Positions 1 through 7,511 of a stretch of DNA of 32,478 nt are shown here, piece by piece (positions within the stretch are counted from its first letter, which is position 1; each line of letters begins with the position of its first letter). Position numbers and translations under genes: made by a program. This DNA comes from an uncultured Oscillospiraceae bacterium (GTDB lineage: Bacteria > Bacillota > Clostridia > Oscillospirales > Oscillospiraceae). The stretch spans positions 1 through 32,478 of the forward strand of contig CAKUPH010000016.1 in the NCBI GenBank assembly GCA_934675115.1, in the 5' to 3' direction. The notes under the pieces are model-generated. The model did no database searches. It was not told the DNA's origin and saw nothing but the letters and a program-made list of their open reading frames with translations.

Positions 1-539
1 AGGGCCAGACCGTGAAGGTGGTCATCAGCATGGGCCCCAAGACCGAGATGGTCACGGTGCCGCCCTTCCTGAACATGGACATCAATCAGGCCAAGAGCGC
101 CGCGGAGATGTACGGTCTCGTGGTGGAAAAGGTCGAAGAGTTCCCCAGCGACGAGTATGACGCGGGCAAGGTCATGTTCCAGAGCATCGCCAGCGGCCAG
201 CAGGTGGAAAAGGGCACGAAGATCAGCTTCCAGATCAGTACCGGCCCCGCGGAGCAGCCCTCCGCCAGCCCGGAGCCTTCGGAGTCCGCCGATCCTCAGC
301 CAAGCAATACCAGCACCGTCACGACGCAGAAGACCATCGAGGTCAGTCTGGAAGACTATATCTCCAAGGAGACGGTCCATCTGGTGGTAAAGGTAGGCGG
401 AACGGTCAACTTTGACACCATGGTGAACACCATTCTGGGCACCCAGACGGTGCAGATCACCGGCTCCGGCAAGCAGACGGTGGAGATCATCGTGGACGGC
501 GTCACGGTGGAGACCCGCACCGTGGACTTCACGGCATGA
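1..539 (+). CDS. prkC: PASTA-domain serine/threonine protein kinase PrkC (Stk1), C-terminal part only
   Basis: The reading frame is open from base 3, so the gene begins outside the window. What is visible is the extracellular tail. The first residues (GQTVKVVISMGP) are the end of one PASTA repeat. A complete PASTA repeat follows (VPPFLNMDINQAK to ISTGP), then a Ser/Pro/Glu-rich linker, and a C-terminal beta-rich domain of about 70 residues. PASTA repeats in this kinase family bind muropeptides or peptidoglycan outside the cell and signal to the cytoplasmic kinase domain. The stop codon overlaps the start of rsgA by ATGA, and the prkC-rsgA order is the conserved Firmicutes arrangement. The kinase domain itself is not seen, so identity rests on the PASTA architecture and the neighbour. 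Confidence 0.9.
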   Translation, partial: GQTVKVVISMGPKTEMVTVPPFLNMDINQAKSAAEMYGLVVEKVEEFPSDEYDAGKVMFQSIASGQQVEKGTKISFQISTGPAEQPSASPEPSESADPQPSNTSTVTTQKTIEVSLEDYISKETVHLVVKVGGTVNFDTMVNTILGTQTVQITGSGKQTVEIIVDGVTVETRTVDFTA

Positions 540-1408
540 CGCAGGGCCGCATCATCAAAGCCCTCAGCGGCTTCTACTACGTGGACGTAGGCGGCGAGAC
601 CGTCGCCTGCCGCGCCCGGGGAAAATTCCGCCACGCGAAGATCACGCCGCTGGTGGGCGATCTGGTAGAGATCACCCGGACGGAAGAAGGGGCGGGAATG
701 GTGGACGCCATCGCCCCACGCCGCAGTGAGTTCCACCGCCCGGCGGTGGCGAACATCGACCAACTGGTCATCGTCGCCTCCGGCGCCACGCCGGTGACCG
801 ATCCCTTCCTTATTGACCGCATGACCGCCATCGCGCTGGCAAAAGGCTGCCCTTCGGTCATCTGCTTCAATAAGGTGGATCTCGACCGGGCGGAAAGCCT
901 CTTTGATGTGTACCGGCAGGCCGGATTCCAGACGCTCCGGGTGAGCGCCGAGACCGGTGAAGGCATTGAGGAACTTAGAGCGGCAATTGCTGGGAATGTT
1001 TCTGCCTTTACAGGGAATTCCGGTGTCGGCAAGTCCAGCATCCTCAACGCGCTCTACCCGGATTTCGGGATCGAAACGGGAGAAGTCAGCGAAAAGCTGG
1101 GCCGCGGGCGGCACACCACCCGCCACGTGGAGCTGTTTCCCGCCGACGGCGGATTTATCGCCGATACCCCGGGATTTTCCTCCTTTGACGTGGAGGGCGA
1201 GATCGTCCGCAAGGAGGAGCTGGCCCCGGCCTTTCAGGAGTTTCGGCCCTATCTGGACCAATGCCGGTTCGTAGGCTGCTCCCACACAAAGGAAAAAGGC
1301 TGCGCCGTGCTGGCGGCGGTCAAAGCCGGCAGCATTGCGAAAAGCCGCCACGACAGCTATCTGCGCCTGTACCAGCAGGCAAAGGAATGGAAAGACTGGG
1401 AGCACTGA
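536..1408 (+). CDS. rsgA: Ribosome small-subunit-dependent GTPase RsgA (YloQ/CpgA)
   Basis: A 290-residue cytoplasmic GTPase that acts in late 30S subunit maturation. It has an N-terminal OB-fold (about residues 1-65), then a circularly permuted G domain in which NKVD (112-115, G4) comes before the P-loop GNSGVGKSS (160-168, G1) and DTPG (210-213, G3). The C-terminal zinc-binding region has C243, C248, H250 and C256 in the family's usual pattern. The start ATG overlaps the prkC stop by four bases, implying translational coupling. Length and motif order are normal for the family. The gene is followed by a sporulation block, which matches the wider synteny in Bacillus, where spoVM lies a little downstream of rsgA. 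Confidence 0.98.
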   Translation: MTQGRIIKALSGFYYVDVGGETVACRARGKFRHAKITPLVGDLVEITRTEEGAGMVDAIAPRRSEFHRPAVANIDQLVIVASGATPVTDPFLIDRMTAIALAKGCPSVICFNKVDLDRAESLFDVYRQAGFQTLRVSAETGEGIEELRAAIAGNVSAFTGNSGVGKSSILNALYPDFGIETGEVSEKLGRGRHTTRHVELFPADGGFIADTPGFSSFDVEGEIVRKEELAPAFQEFRPYLDQCRFVGCSHTKEKGCAVLAAVKAGSIAKSRHDSYLRLYQQAKEWKDWEH

Positions 1409-1418
1409 CGCGCTCACC

Positions 1419-1475
1419 AAACAGCCCTCTTACTCATATACTGGGGTAACCGGTATGGGAAAGGGGGCTGTTTTT
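1419..1475 (+). terminator. Possible rsgA terminator or spoVM leader hairpin
   Basis: An AACAGCCC arm (from about 1419) can pair with the GGGCTGTT arm near 1465-1472, which runs into a five-T tract. The loop is long, more than 30 bases, so this is weak as an intrinsic terminator. The right arm also carries the purine-rich stretch that serves as the spoVM ribosome binding site, so the structure could instead mask spoVM translation on read-through rsgA mRNA. Confidence 0.4.
1435..1442 (+). promoter_or_regulatory. Sigma-E-like -10 element upstream of spoVM
   Basis: CATATACT fits the mother-cell sigma-E -10 pattern CATAYANT. No convincing -35 (KMATATT) is found 13-15 bases upstream, so this is a half-match. 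Its position, about 44 bases before the spoVM start and before its SD, is suitable. Confidence 0.4.
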
Positions 1476-1478
1476 GTG

Positions 1479-1550
1479 ATGCGGATCGTTGTCTTGAAGT
1501 CGCCGAAGATGCTGTGCCGATTTCTGCGGGCGGTGTTTCACATGGACTGA
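1479..1550 (+). CDS. spoVM: Stage V sporulation protein SpoVM (23-residue micro-protein)
   Basis: A 23-codon gene read as MRIVVLKSPKML then CRFLRAVFHMD. In Bacillus, SpoVM is a 26-residue amphipathic helix that senses the curved forespore membrane and anchors SpoIVA, the base of the spore coat. Aligned without gaps from the start, this peptide keeps M1, K7, P9, K10, L12, R17 and A18 of the Bacillus protein (recalled from memory), plus hydrophobic residues at most other positions. P9 is the family's helix-breaking proline. An AAAGGGGG ribosome binding site ends 11 bases before the ATG. The gene sits between rsgA and sipL-spoIVA; Bacillus spoVM also lies near rsgA, and SpoVM is the functional partner of SpoIVA. 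It is too short for most gene finders. It carries no transmembrane segment, only a helix with one basic and one hydrophobic face. Confidence 0.85.
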   Translation: MRIVVLKSPKMLCRFLRAVFHMD

Positions 1551-1579
1551 GCATATTCGTCCTGGGGCATACATATAGT
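1551..1579 (+). promoter_or_regulatory. Sigma-E-type promoter of sipL
   Basis: The -35 GCATATT (1551-1557) is a full match to KMATATT. After a 14-base spacer comes CATATAGT (1572-1579), a full match to CATAYANT. The predicted transcript start falls a few bases later, ahead of the AAGGAGAGG ribosome binding site at about 1598-1606. The layout is the same as at spoIVA, including the 14-base spacer. Confidence 0.75.
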
Positions 1580-1612
1580 CCTCATAGAATACGTGCAAGG
1601 AGAGGACGCTCT

Positions 1613-3127
1613 ATGGATATGGAATTGCAGCATACGAAGCTGGGCGGATTCCGCCCGGTTTATGACAATCTCATTCGTCAGGAGGAAACACTGGAGAGCA
1701 TCGTGCCGGACGCTCTGCCCGATATCGGCAGGATCGTGGAGACCTCCGGCACGGTGTTTCTCCGCCAGCGGGAGACGGTGGACGGCAGCGTTCGGGTGAC
1801 AGGAACGGCCCGGACGGCGGTGCTCTATCTGCCCGAGGAGGGGGAGACGCCCTGCTGCCTGACGCTGAACATCCCGTTTCTGTGCAGCGGAGATCATCCC
1901 GCCATCCAGAGCGGCTGTCTGGCCCACGTGTCCGCCCGGGTCATCAGTGCCGACGCGCAGGTGCTCAACCCCAGAAAGATTCTGGCCCGGGTGGAGCTGG
2001 CGGTGGGGATGACCGCGTATCTCGAAGAGCAGGCGGAGCTGTGCTGCGGCGTGGAGTGCGGCGAAGGGGATGGGGTGCAGACACTCATCGAGACGCACAA
2101 GGACTTTATCGCGGTGGATGTGACGGAAAAGAACTTCAATTTTTCTGATGTGCTGCGTCTGCCGCCCTCCCGGGCCGCCATGGAGCAGCTGCTTTCCGCC
2201 CGGACGGAGCTCAGCTGCGCCGAGGCCAAGGTCATCGGAAAAAAGCTGGTGGTGAAGGGCGAAGCGGTGCTCACTGCGCTGTACATTGGTCAAGGCGGCG
2301 TGTGCTCCGCCCGGTTTGAGCTGCCGTTCTCCCAGATCATCGAAATCAAAACGGCAGGGGATGAGTGCGATATCTGGGCCGAAGCCGCCCTCACCGGCAT
2401 GGAATGTACCATGCGGACGGAAAACGAGCTGGAAGTCAACTTCGACGTATTGCTTCAGGCAGTGGTGCGGCAGGAACGGGACGTTTCCACGCTGGCCGAT
2501 CTTTACAGCGTGTCCCACCCGCTGGAGACGGAGCGGAAAAACGTCGCCCTGTGCCCGCTGGTGGAGCAGGGCGGACGGCGGCAGATTGCCCGGCAGTTCT
2601 GCCCCTGCGACGCTCCCGCCCGGCAGGTCATCCAGTGCACCCTGACCATCGGCGAGATCACGCAGGTTCCCTCCGGCGAAAACGCCATGGTCACGGCGAA
2701 GGCCTATGCGGACGTCCTCTACCTGAGCGAAGCCGGAGAGCTGTGCGCGGCATCCTACACCGTGCCCGCCAGCTGCGAGATCCCCATGCCGGAGAACAGC
2801 CGCTGTCTGTGCCGCTGCCGCCCGGCGGGGGAAGCGGCGGCCACCCCGGTCACAGGCGGGCTGGAGATCCGGTTCGAGGCGGAATTCATCTACCTCATCA
2901 CCCGGAATGAGGAATATTCCTGTATTTCCGCCGTGCGGCCGGGCGAGGAGAGCGAGTGCGCCTGCGAGCGGCCCTCCGTGGTCATCCGGATGGTGGGAGA
3001 GGGCGAGCGGCTCTGGGACATCGCTAAGTGCTGCGGCTCCACGGTGGCCAACATCCAGACGGCCAACGCCATGACGACGGAGGAGGCACCCTGCGGTACG
3101 GTGCTGCTCATCCCGAGATGCAGATAA
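1613..3127 (+). CDS. sipL: SpoIVA-interacting protein SipL (SPOCS/DUF3794 and LysM)
   Basis: A 504-residue sporulation protein. The N-terminal and central parts show repeated SPOCS (DUF3794) features such as PDALPDIGRIVETSG and repeated blocks around the conserved 'qv...V..c..ag.v' pattern. The last 50 residues form a LysM domain (from VVIRMVGEGERLWDIA to the terminal PRCR). In Clostridia, SipL binds SpoIVA and is needed to attach the coat to the forespore; the LysM domain is the SpoIVA-contact part. I chose ATG 1613 because AAGGAGAGG lies seven bases upstream and a sigma-E-like promoter precedes it; an in-frame start at 1514 would lie upstream of that promoter and overlap spoVM. It is followed by its own terminator and then spoIVA, its partner. 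Confidence 0.93.
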   Translation: MDMELQHTKLGGFRPVYDNLIRQEETLESIVPDALPDIGRIVETSGTVFLRQRETVDGSVRVTGTARTAVLYLPEEGETPCCLTLNIPFLCSGDHPAIQSGCLAHVSARVISADAQVLNPRKILARVELAVGMTAYLEEQAELCCGVECGEGDGVQTLIETHKDFIAVDVTEKNFNFSDVLRLPPSRAAMEQLLSARTELSCAEAKVIGKKLVVKGEAVLTALYIGQGGVCSARFELPFSQIIEIKTAGDECDIWAEAALTGMECTMRTENELEVNFDVLLQAVVRQERDVSTLADLYSVSHPLETERKNVALCPLVEQGGRRQIARQFCPCDAPARQVIQCTLTIGEITQVPSGENAMVTAKAYADVLYLSEAGELCAASYTVPASCEIPMPENSRCLCRCRPAGEAAATPVTGGLEIRFEAEFIYLITRNEEYSCISAVRPGEESECACERPSVVIRMVGEGERLWDIAKCCGSTVANIQTANAMTTEEAPCGTVLLIPRCR

Positions 3128-3136
3128 AAACGGAGA

Positions 3137-3166
3137 CCCGGCGGCGCCTGCCGCCGGGATTTTCTT
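3137..3166 (+). terminator. Intrinsic terminator after sipL
   Basis: CCCGGCGG (3137-3144) pairs with CCGCCGGG (3151-3158) around a six-base loop and is followed by ATTTTCTTTTC. It separates sipL from spoIVA, which has its own promoter. Confidence 0.85.
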
Positions 3167-3185
3167 TTCGATACTCGTTTCGCTG

Positions 3186-3214
3186 GCATATTCCGAAGCT
3201 TATCCCCATAGGAT
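3186..3214 (+). promoter_or_regulatory. Sigma-E-type promoter of spoIVA
   Basis: GCATATT (3186-3192) matches KMATATT fully. After 14 bases comes CATAGGAT (3207-3214), close to CATACANT. The start codon lies about 30 bases after the -10. Bacillus spoIVA is a sigma-E target, so the call agrees with family knowledge. Confidence 0.75.
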
Positions 3215-3244
3215 GTAAGGAAAATGCGGCGAGGAGGAATTGCA

Positions 3245-4723
3245 GTGGAAAACCGCAAAATTTATGAGGACATCACCCTGCGGACCAACGGAGATATTTA
3301 CATCGGCGTGGTCGGCCCGGTGCGCACGGGGAAGTCCACGTTTATCAAGCGCTTTATGGAGACTCTGGTGCTGCCGGAGATCGATAACGTTTATCGCCGC
3401 GACCGGGCCAGAGATGAACTGCCCCAGAGCGGCTCCGGAAGAGTGGTCATGACGGCGGAGCCGAAATTCGTCCCCGAGGAAGCGGTGGACATCACCATGG
3501 ATAACGGCGCGGTGCTGTCGGTGCGGCTCATCGACTGCGTGGGCTACATGGTACCGGGAGCCATGGGGCAGACAGAGGGCGGTATGCCCCGGATGGTGAC
3601 CACGCCATGGTTCGACCACGAGATTCCCATGACTCAGGCGGCGGAGCTGGGCACCCAGAAGGTCATTGCCGAGCACTCCACCATCGGCGTGGTGGTGACC
3701 ACCGATGGCACCATTACCGACATTCCCCGGGAGGACTATGTGGAAGCGGAGGAGCGGGTCATCGACGAGCTGAAAACGCTGGGGAAGCCCTTCGTTGTGC
3801 TGCTCAACTCCGCCTATCCCCAGTCGGAGCAGGCCCAGAGCCTGCGCGCCGCCATCGCGGAGAAGTATGACGTGACCTGCCTTGCGGTCAACTGCCTGAC
3901 GCTGGACGATGGAATGGTGAGCAGCATCATCAAGGGCGTGCTGTACGAATTCCCCATGAAGGAGCTGGACCTCTATCTTCCGGCGTGGGTGGACGCGCTG
4001 CCCTTCGAGCACCCAATCAAAAGCGGCCTGTTTTCCGTCATCCGGGAGGAAACGGCCCATTTGCGGCGGCTGCGGGATCTGACGCGGGCCGTGGAGGCCA
4101 TGGGAGAACGGGAGGAGGTCAGCACCGCGTCCATCGGAAAGATGGACATGGGGACCGGCGTGGCCACCGCGACGCTGGAGGTGCCCCGAGCCCTGTTCTA
4201 CGGCACGCTGTCTCAGCAGTGCGGCATGGAAATCACCGATGACGGCGACCTGATGAAGCTCATGACCGAGCTTGCCGCCATGAAATCCCGGTACGATAAG
4301 GTTGCGGCGGCGCTGGATCAGGTGGAGGCCACCGGTTACGGCATTGTGATCCCGGAGCCGGAGGAGATGGTGCTGGAGGAGCCGGAGATCGTCAAGCAGG
4401 GCGGCCGCTATGGCGTCCGGCTGAAGGCGTCCGCGCCGTCCATCCACATGATGAAGGCGGACATTCAGACCGAGGTCTCGCCCATCATGGGTTCGGAAAA
4501 GCAGTCGGAGGAAATGGTGGACTACCTGCTCCAGCAGTTTGAAGGAGATACGGGGAAGATCTGGGACTCCAATATTTTCGGCCGCTCCTTCCACGAGCTG
4601 GTGGGGGATGATCTCCAGAGCAAGCTCAAGCGGATGCCGGAGGACGCCCGGGAAAAGCTCCGTGAGACGCTCCAGCGGATCATCAACGAGGGCTCCGGCG
4701 GATTGATCTGCATTATTTTGTAA
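3245..4723 (+). CDS. spoIVA: Stage IV sporulation protein A, coat-basement ATPase
   Basis: A 492-residue ATPase that polymerises on the outer forespore membrane to form the base of the spore coat. The Walker A motif GPVRTGKST lies at residues 24-32, inside an N-terminal TRAFAC-like nucleotide-binding domain. A middle domain follows, and the C-terminus ends in LICIIL, the hydrophobic tail typical of the family. I chose GTG 3245 because GAGGAGG (3231-3236 region) is eight bases upstream and the resulting N-terminus (MENRKIYEDITLRTNGDIY) matches the family; the in-frame ATG at 3224 would overlap the ribosome binding site. It has its own sigma-E-type promoter and terminator. Its partners SipL and SpoVM are encoded directly upstream. 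Confidence 0.97.
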   Translation: MENRKIYEDITLRTNGDIYIGVVGPVRTGKSTFIKRFMETLVLPEIDNVYRRDRARDELPQSGSGRVVMTAEPKFVPEEAVDITMDNGAVLSVRLIDCVGYMVPGAMGQTEGGMPRMVTTPWFDHEIPMTQAAELGTQKVIAEHSTIGVVVTTDGTITDIPREDYVEAEERVIDELKTLGKPFVVLLNSAYPQSEQAQSLRAAIAEKYDVTCLAVNCLTLDDGMVSSIIKGVLYEFPMKELDLYLPAWVDALPFEHPIKSGLFSVIREETAHLRRLRDLTRAVEAMGEREEVSTASIGKMDMGTGVATATLEVPRALFYGTLSQQCGMEITDDGDLMKLMTELAAMKSRYDKVAAALDQVEATGYGIVIPEPEEMVLEEPEIVKQGGRYGVRLKASAPSIHMMKADIQTEVSPIMGSEKQSEEMVDYLLQQFEGDTGKIWDSNIFGRSFHELVGDDLQSKLKRMPEDAREKLRETLQRIINEGSGGLICIIL

Positions 4724-4728
4724 GAGGT

Positions 4729-4762
4729 ACGCGCAGGCTGATGCCTGCGCGTTTCCTTTTTC
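4729..4762 (+). terminator. Intrinsic terminator after spoIVA
   Basis: ACGCGCAGGC (4729-4738) and GCCTGCGCGT (4743-4752) form a 10-bp stem with a TGAT loop, followed by TTCCTTTTT. Confidence 0.92.
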
Positions 4763-4806
4763 AAAAATATATAACTGCTGTGATATAAGTTTTGCAAAAA
4801 CTGCAT

Positions 4807-4835
4807 TTGAAAAATCAAAGCGGCTGGAGTAGAAT
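4807..4835 (+). promoter_or_regulatory. Sigma-A promoter of the lysR operon
   Basis: TTGAAA (4807-4812), a 17-base spacer, and TAGAAT (4830-4835). Just downstream, AATAT (4844-4848) and ATATT (4859-4863) form an inverted repeat spaced by ten bases, a possible site for LysR autoregulation. Confidence 0.65.
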
Positions 4836-4901
4836 ACAGCCAGAATATAACTCCGGCGATATTTCTTTTTGAAATTGCTGAAAAAAGGAGCGTGATGGCC
4901 T

Positions 4902-5861
4902 ATGGATCTGACCCAGTTGCGATATTTCCAGACAGTAGCGAAAACAGGCAATGTATCGAAGGCGGCGGAGAAGCTTTTCGTGACTCAGCCGAACCTGAGC
5001 AAAAGCATAGCGCGGCTCGAAGAAGAGCTTGGCGTCCCGCTGTTCGAGCACCGGAAGGGCAAGATACTGCTCAACGAGTATGGACGGGTGTTTCTGGGCA
5101 GCGTGGAGCTGGCGTTCCACGAGCTTGCCAAGGGGACGCAGACCATTCAGCGGATGTACGAGACCAATCAGCACGTGCTGCGTCTCGGCTGCTGCGTGGA
5201 CGACTTCCTGCCGGACATGCTTCGGGATTTCACCGTAAAGTATCCCGATGTGGGCCTGCGTCAGTTCAGCTGTCCTTACGACGATGTGGCGGACAAACTG
5301 CTGGATCAGTCAGCGGACATTATCATCAGCAACAGACCTCCCGAGAATGAGAACATCCGTTACCTGGAATTGGGGCGTCAGGATTACGTACTGCTGATGA
5401 ATGCGAAACACCCGCTGGCCGGACGGGACGGTATCTGGCTGGACGACCTGCGGAACGAGAAATTTATCTGCGATTCCTCCCGAATGAACCTCAGCGAGTT
5501 AAAGGAGCTCTGCCTGAGCCGCGGGTTTGAGCCGGAGGTTGCCTACGAGGTGGAGAGTTCCGCTTTGATCTACCACCTGCTGCGGCTCAATTCCGGCGTG
5601 TCCTTTATGCCCATGCCCCAGCTGCTCAAGATCCGGCGGATATTCCCGGACAGCGCCGACGAGATCCATATGGCGTATATCATGGACGATATTCCCAAGG
5701 CAGTCATCGGTCTTGCATACCATAGGAGCTTTACCTTCAACCACGCGGCGAACTGCCTGCTGGAATATGTGCGGCAGTTTTTCAAGGATGAGGTACGTGA
5801 GCTGGAAGAACAGAATCTCATCCGGCATACCGACAAACCGGAAACAACCGCAGAACAATAA
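4902..5861 (+). CDS. LysR-family transcriptional regulator
   Basis: A 319-residue LysR-type regulator. The winged helix-turn-helix spans about residues 1-60 (MDLTQLRYFQTVAKTGNVSK, then AAEKLFVTQPNLSKSIARLE, with GVPLFEHRKGKILLNEYG as the wing). The effector-binding domain follows (about 90-295). The start ATG has AAAGGAG about 11 bases upstream. It is transcribed in the same direction as the next three genes, with only 36 bases before the first dehydrogenase. That is unusual, since LysR genes commonly diverge from their targets; here the regulator is probably the first gene of the operon it controls. The effector cannot be read from the sequence. Confidence 0.95.
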   Translation: MDLTQLRYFQTVAKTGNVSKAAEKLFVTQPNLSKSIARLEEELGVPLFEHRKGKILLNEYGRVFLGSVELAFHELAKGTQTIQRMYETNQHVLRLGCCVDDFLPDMLRDFTVKYPDVGLRQFSCPYDDVADKLLDQSADIIISNRPPENENIRYLELGRQDYVLLMNAKHPLAGRDGIWLDDLRNEKFICDSSRMNLSELKELCLSRGFEPEVAYEVESSALIYHLLRLNSGVSFMPMPQLLKIRRIFPDSADEIHMAYIMDDIPKAVIGLAYHRSFTFNHAANCLLEYVRQFFKDEVRELEEQNLIRHTDKPETTAEQ

Positions 5862-5897
5862 ACCGAAAATACGACATCATGAAAGGAGTTTTGTAAG

Positions 5898-6683
5898 ATG
5901 GCAGCAGACATTAAGGGAAAGGTGGCCGTCGTCACCGGCGGAGCCACTGGCATGGGCCGCGCGGCGGCGCTGGAGTTCGGCCGTCTGGGCGCGAAGGTAG
6001 CCGTCGTCACCGGCAGCAACGTGGCCGGCGGACAGGAGACCGTCCGCATGATCGAAGCGGAGGGCGGCGAGGCCGCATTCTTCCAGTGCAATATCACAAA
6101 GGAAGCCGACGTGGCCGCCATGATCGCCGCTGTGGTGGAGAAGTGGGGCCGTATCGATTGCGCCTTCAACAACGCGGGCGTCGGCCCCGACGGCGTGCGC
6201 ATCCCCTATGGCCCGCTGACAGAGCTGTCCGAGGAGATCTGGGACAAGGTCATGAACGTCAACCTGAAGGGCACCTTCTTCTGTCTCAAGCATGAGATCA
6301 TCCAGATGCGCAAGCAGGGCAAGGGCGCCATCGTCAACAATGCGTCTATCGGCGGCCTGCACATGGCCCCCAACTTCGGCGCTTACGGCCCGTCCAAGGC
6401 GGGCGTTGTGGCGCTGACCAAGCTGGCTGCTCTTGAAAACGCCCGGGACGGCATCCGGGTCAACGTCGTCTGCCCCGGCCCCACGCTGGGTACCGACCTG
6501 ATGGCCAACACGCTGGCCTCCGATCCCGGCGAGGAAGCCGCCCTCAAGGAGCATGTCATCCCCATGGGCAAGCTGGGTACCGCCGAGGACGTGGCCCGGG
6601 CCGTGGTCTGGCTCAGCTCCGACCTCTCCGGCCACACCACCGGTCAGACCCTGTCCGTGGACGGCGGCATGCACGCCAGATAA
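5898..6683 (+). CDS. Short-chain dehydrogenase/reductase (SDR), first of a pair
   Basis: A 261-residue classical SDR oxidoreductase. The cofactor motif TGGATGMG is at 13-20 and NNAG at 91-94. The catalytic tetrad is N122, S150, Y163 and K167. The C-terminus ends in SVDGGMHAR. At the end of beta-2, where an Asp would favour NAD(H), the sequence reads VTGSN, so cofactor preference is unclear and may differ from the next gene. GAAAGGAG lies upstream of the ATG. General databases would call this FabG-like, but the neighbours (a second SDR, an Old Yellow Enzyme-type reductase, LysR) point to redox chemistry on a hydroxy/keto substrate rather than fatty acid synthesis. Substrate unknown. Confidence 0.93.
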   Translation: MAADIKGKVAVVTGGATGMGRAAALEFGRLGAKVAVVTGSNVAGGQETVRMIEAEGGEAAFFQCNITKEADVAAMIAAVVEKWGRIDCAFNNAGVGPDGVRIPYGPLTELSEEIWDKVMNVNLKGTFFCLKHEIIQMRKQGKGAIVNNASIGGLHMAPNFGAYGPSKAGVVALTKLAALENARDGIRVNVVCPGPTLGTDLMANTLASDPGEEAALKEHVIPMGKLGTAEDVARAVVWLSSDLSGHTTGQTLSVDGGMHAR

Positions 6684-6698
6684 CGGAGGGCGCGGCAC

Positions 6699-7481
6699 AT
6701 GGAGCAGATCAATTTTCCCAGCTATGACCTGACCGGCAAGCGGGCGCTGGTCACTGGCGCGGGCAGCGGCATCGGCCAGGCGGCGGCAGTCATTCTGGCC
6801 CATTACGGTGCGAAGGTCGCCGTATGCGACATCAGCCCCGAGCGGGCGGAGGAGACGGTGTCCGCCATCCGCGCCGCCGGCGGCGAAGCTATCCCGGCCT
6901 GCGGCGATGTGTCCAACGCGGCCAGCGTGGCACAGATCTTCGGCATCGTAGACGAAGCTTTCGGCGGGCTGGACGTGCTCATCTCCAACGCGGGTATCGG
7001 CGGCGATGTGCTGCCCATTCTGGAGCAGTCCGAACAGGCATGGGATGCGGTGCTGTCCGTCAACCTGAAGGGGGCGTTCCTCTGCGGCCGTCAGGCGGCG
7101 GAGCGGATGATCCGGCAGGGGAAGGGCGGACGGATCATCTTTACCTCGTCCATTGCCGCCTACGAGGGCGGCGGGTTCCATGGCCCATACGGTGCGGCCA
7201 AGGGCGGGCTGTGTACGCTGGTGCGCACCATGGCCCACGAGTGGGCGCCCCATAAGATCACCGTCAACGCGGTGTGCCCCGGCCTGACCGCTACCGCCAT
7301 CAACCGGGAGATTTCCGACGATCCGGAGCTGAAGGCGCAGTTCCTGGCAAAGATCCCGCTGGGCCGCATGGCCAAGCCGGAGGAGATCGCGTCCCTGATG
7401 CTTTATCTGGCCACCGACGCGGCGGCCTTTATCACCGGAACATCCATCATCGCCGACGGCGGCGCTACCATCGGCGGCTGA
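6699..7481 (+). CDS. Short-chain dehydrogenase/reductase (SDR), second of a pair
   Basis: A 260-residue classical SDR starting 15 bases after the previous stop, with CGGAGGG as ribosome binding site. It has TGAGSGIG at 19-26, D44 at the end of beta-2 (VCDIS, which favours NAD(H)), NAG at 97-99, and catalytic N122, S151, Y164 and K168. It is clearly a different subfamily from its neighbour, not a recent duplicate, so the two may act on different hydroxyl positions or in opposite directions, as hydroxysteroid dehydrogenase pairs do. That comparison is inference. It sits in the same operon as the flavoenzyme that follows. Confidence 0.93.
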   Translation: MEQINFPSYDLTGKRALVTGAGSGIGQAAAVILAHYGAKVAVCDISPERAEETVSAIRAAGGEAIPACGDVSNAASVAQIFGIVDEAFGGLDVLISNAGIGGDVLPILEQSEQAWDAVLSVNLKGAFLCGRQAAERMIRQGKGGRIIFTSSIAAYEGGGFHGPYGAAKGGLCTLVRTMAHEWAPHKITVNAVCPGLTATAINREISDDPELKAQFLAKIPLGRMAKPEEIASLMLYLATDAAAFITGTSIIADGGATIGG

Positions 7482-7511
7482 TGCCGGATACACAGAGGAA
7501 GGTGCAGAACA

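Noticed and set aside
1514..1612. An N-terminal extension of SipL by 33 codons
   Set aside because: It would start inside spoVM and upstream of the sigma-E-like promoter, with no ribosome binding site; the extension does not look like family sequence.
3200..4951. A 583-codon minus-strand frame over spoIVA
   Set aside because: It is a shadow of spoIVA: it crosses two terminators and a promoter and has no recognisable domain.
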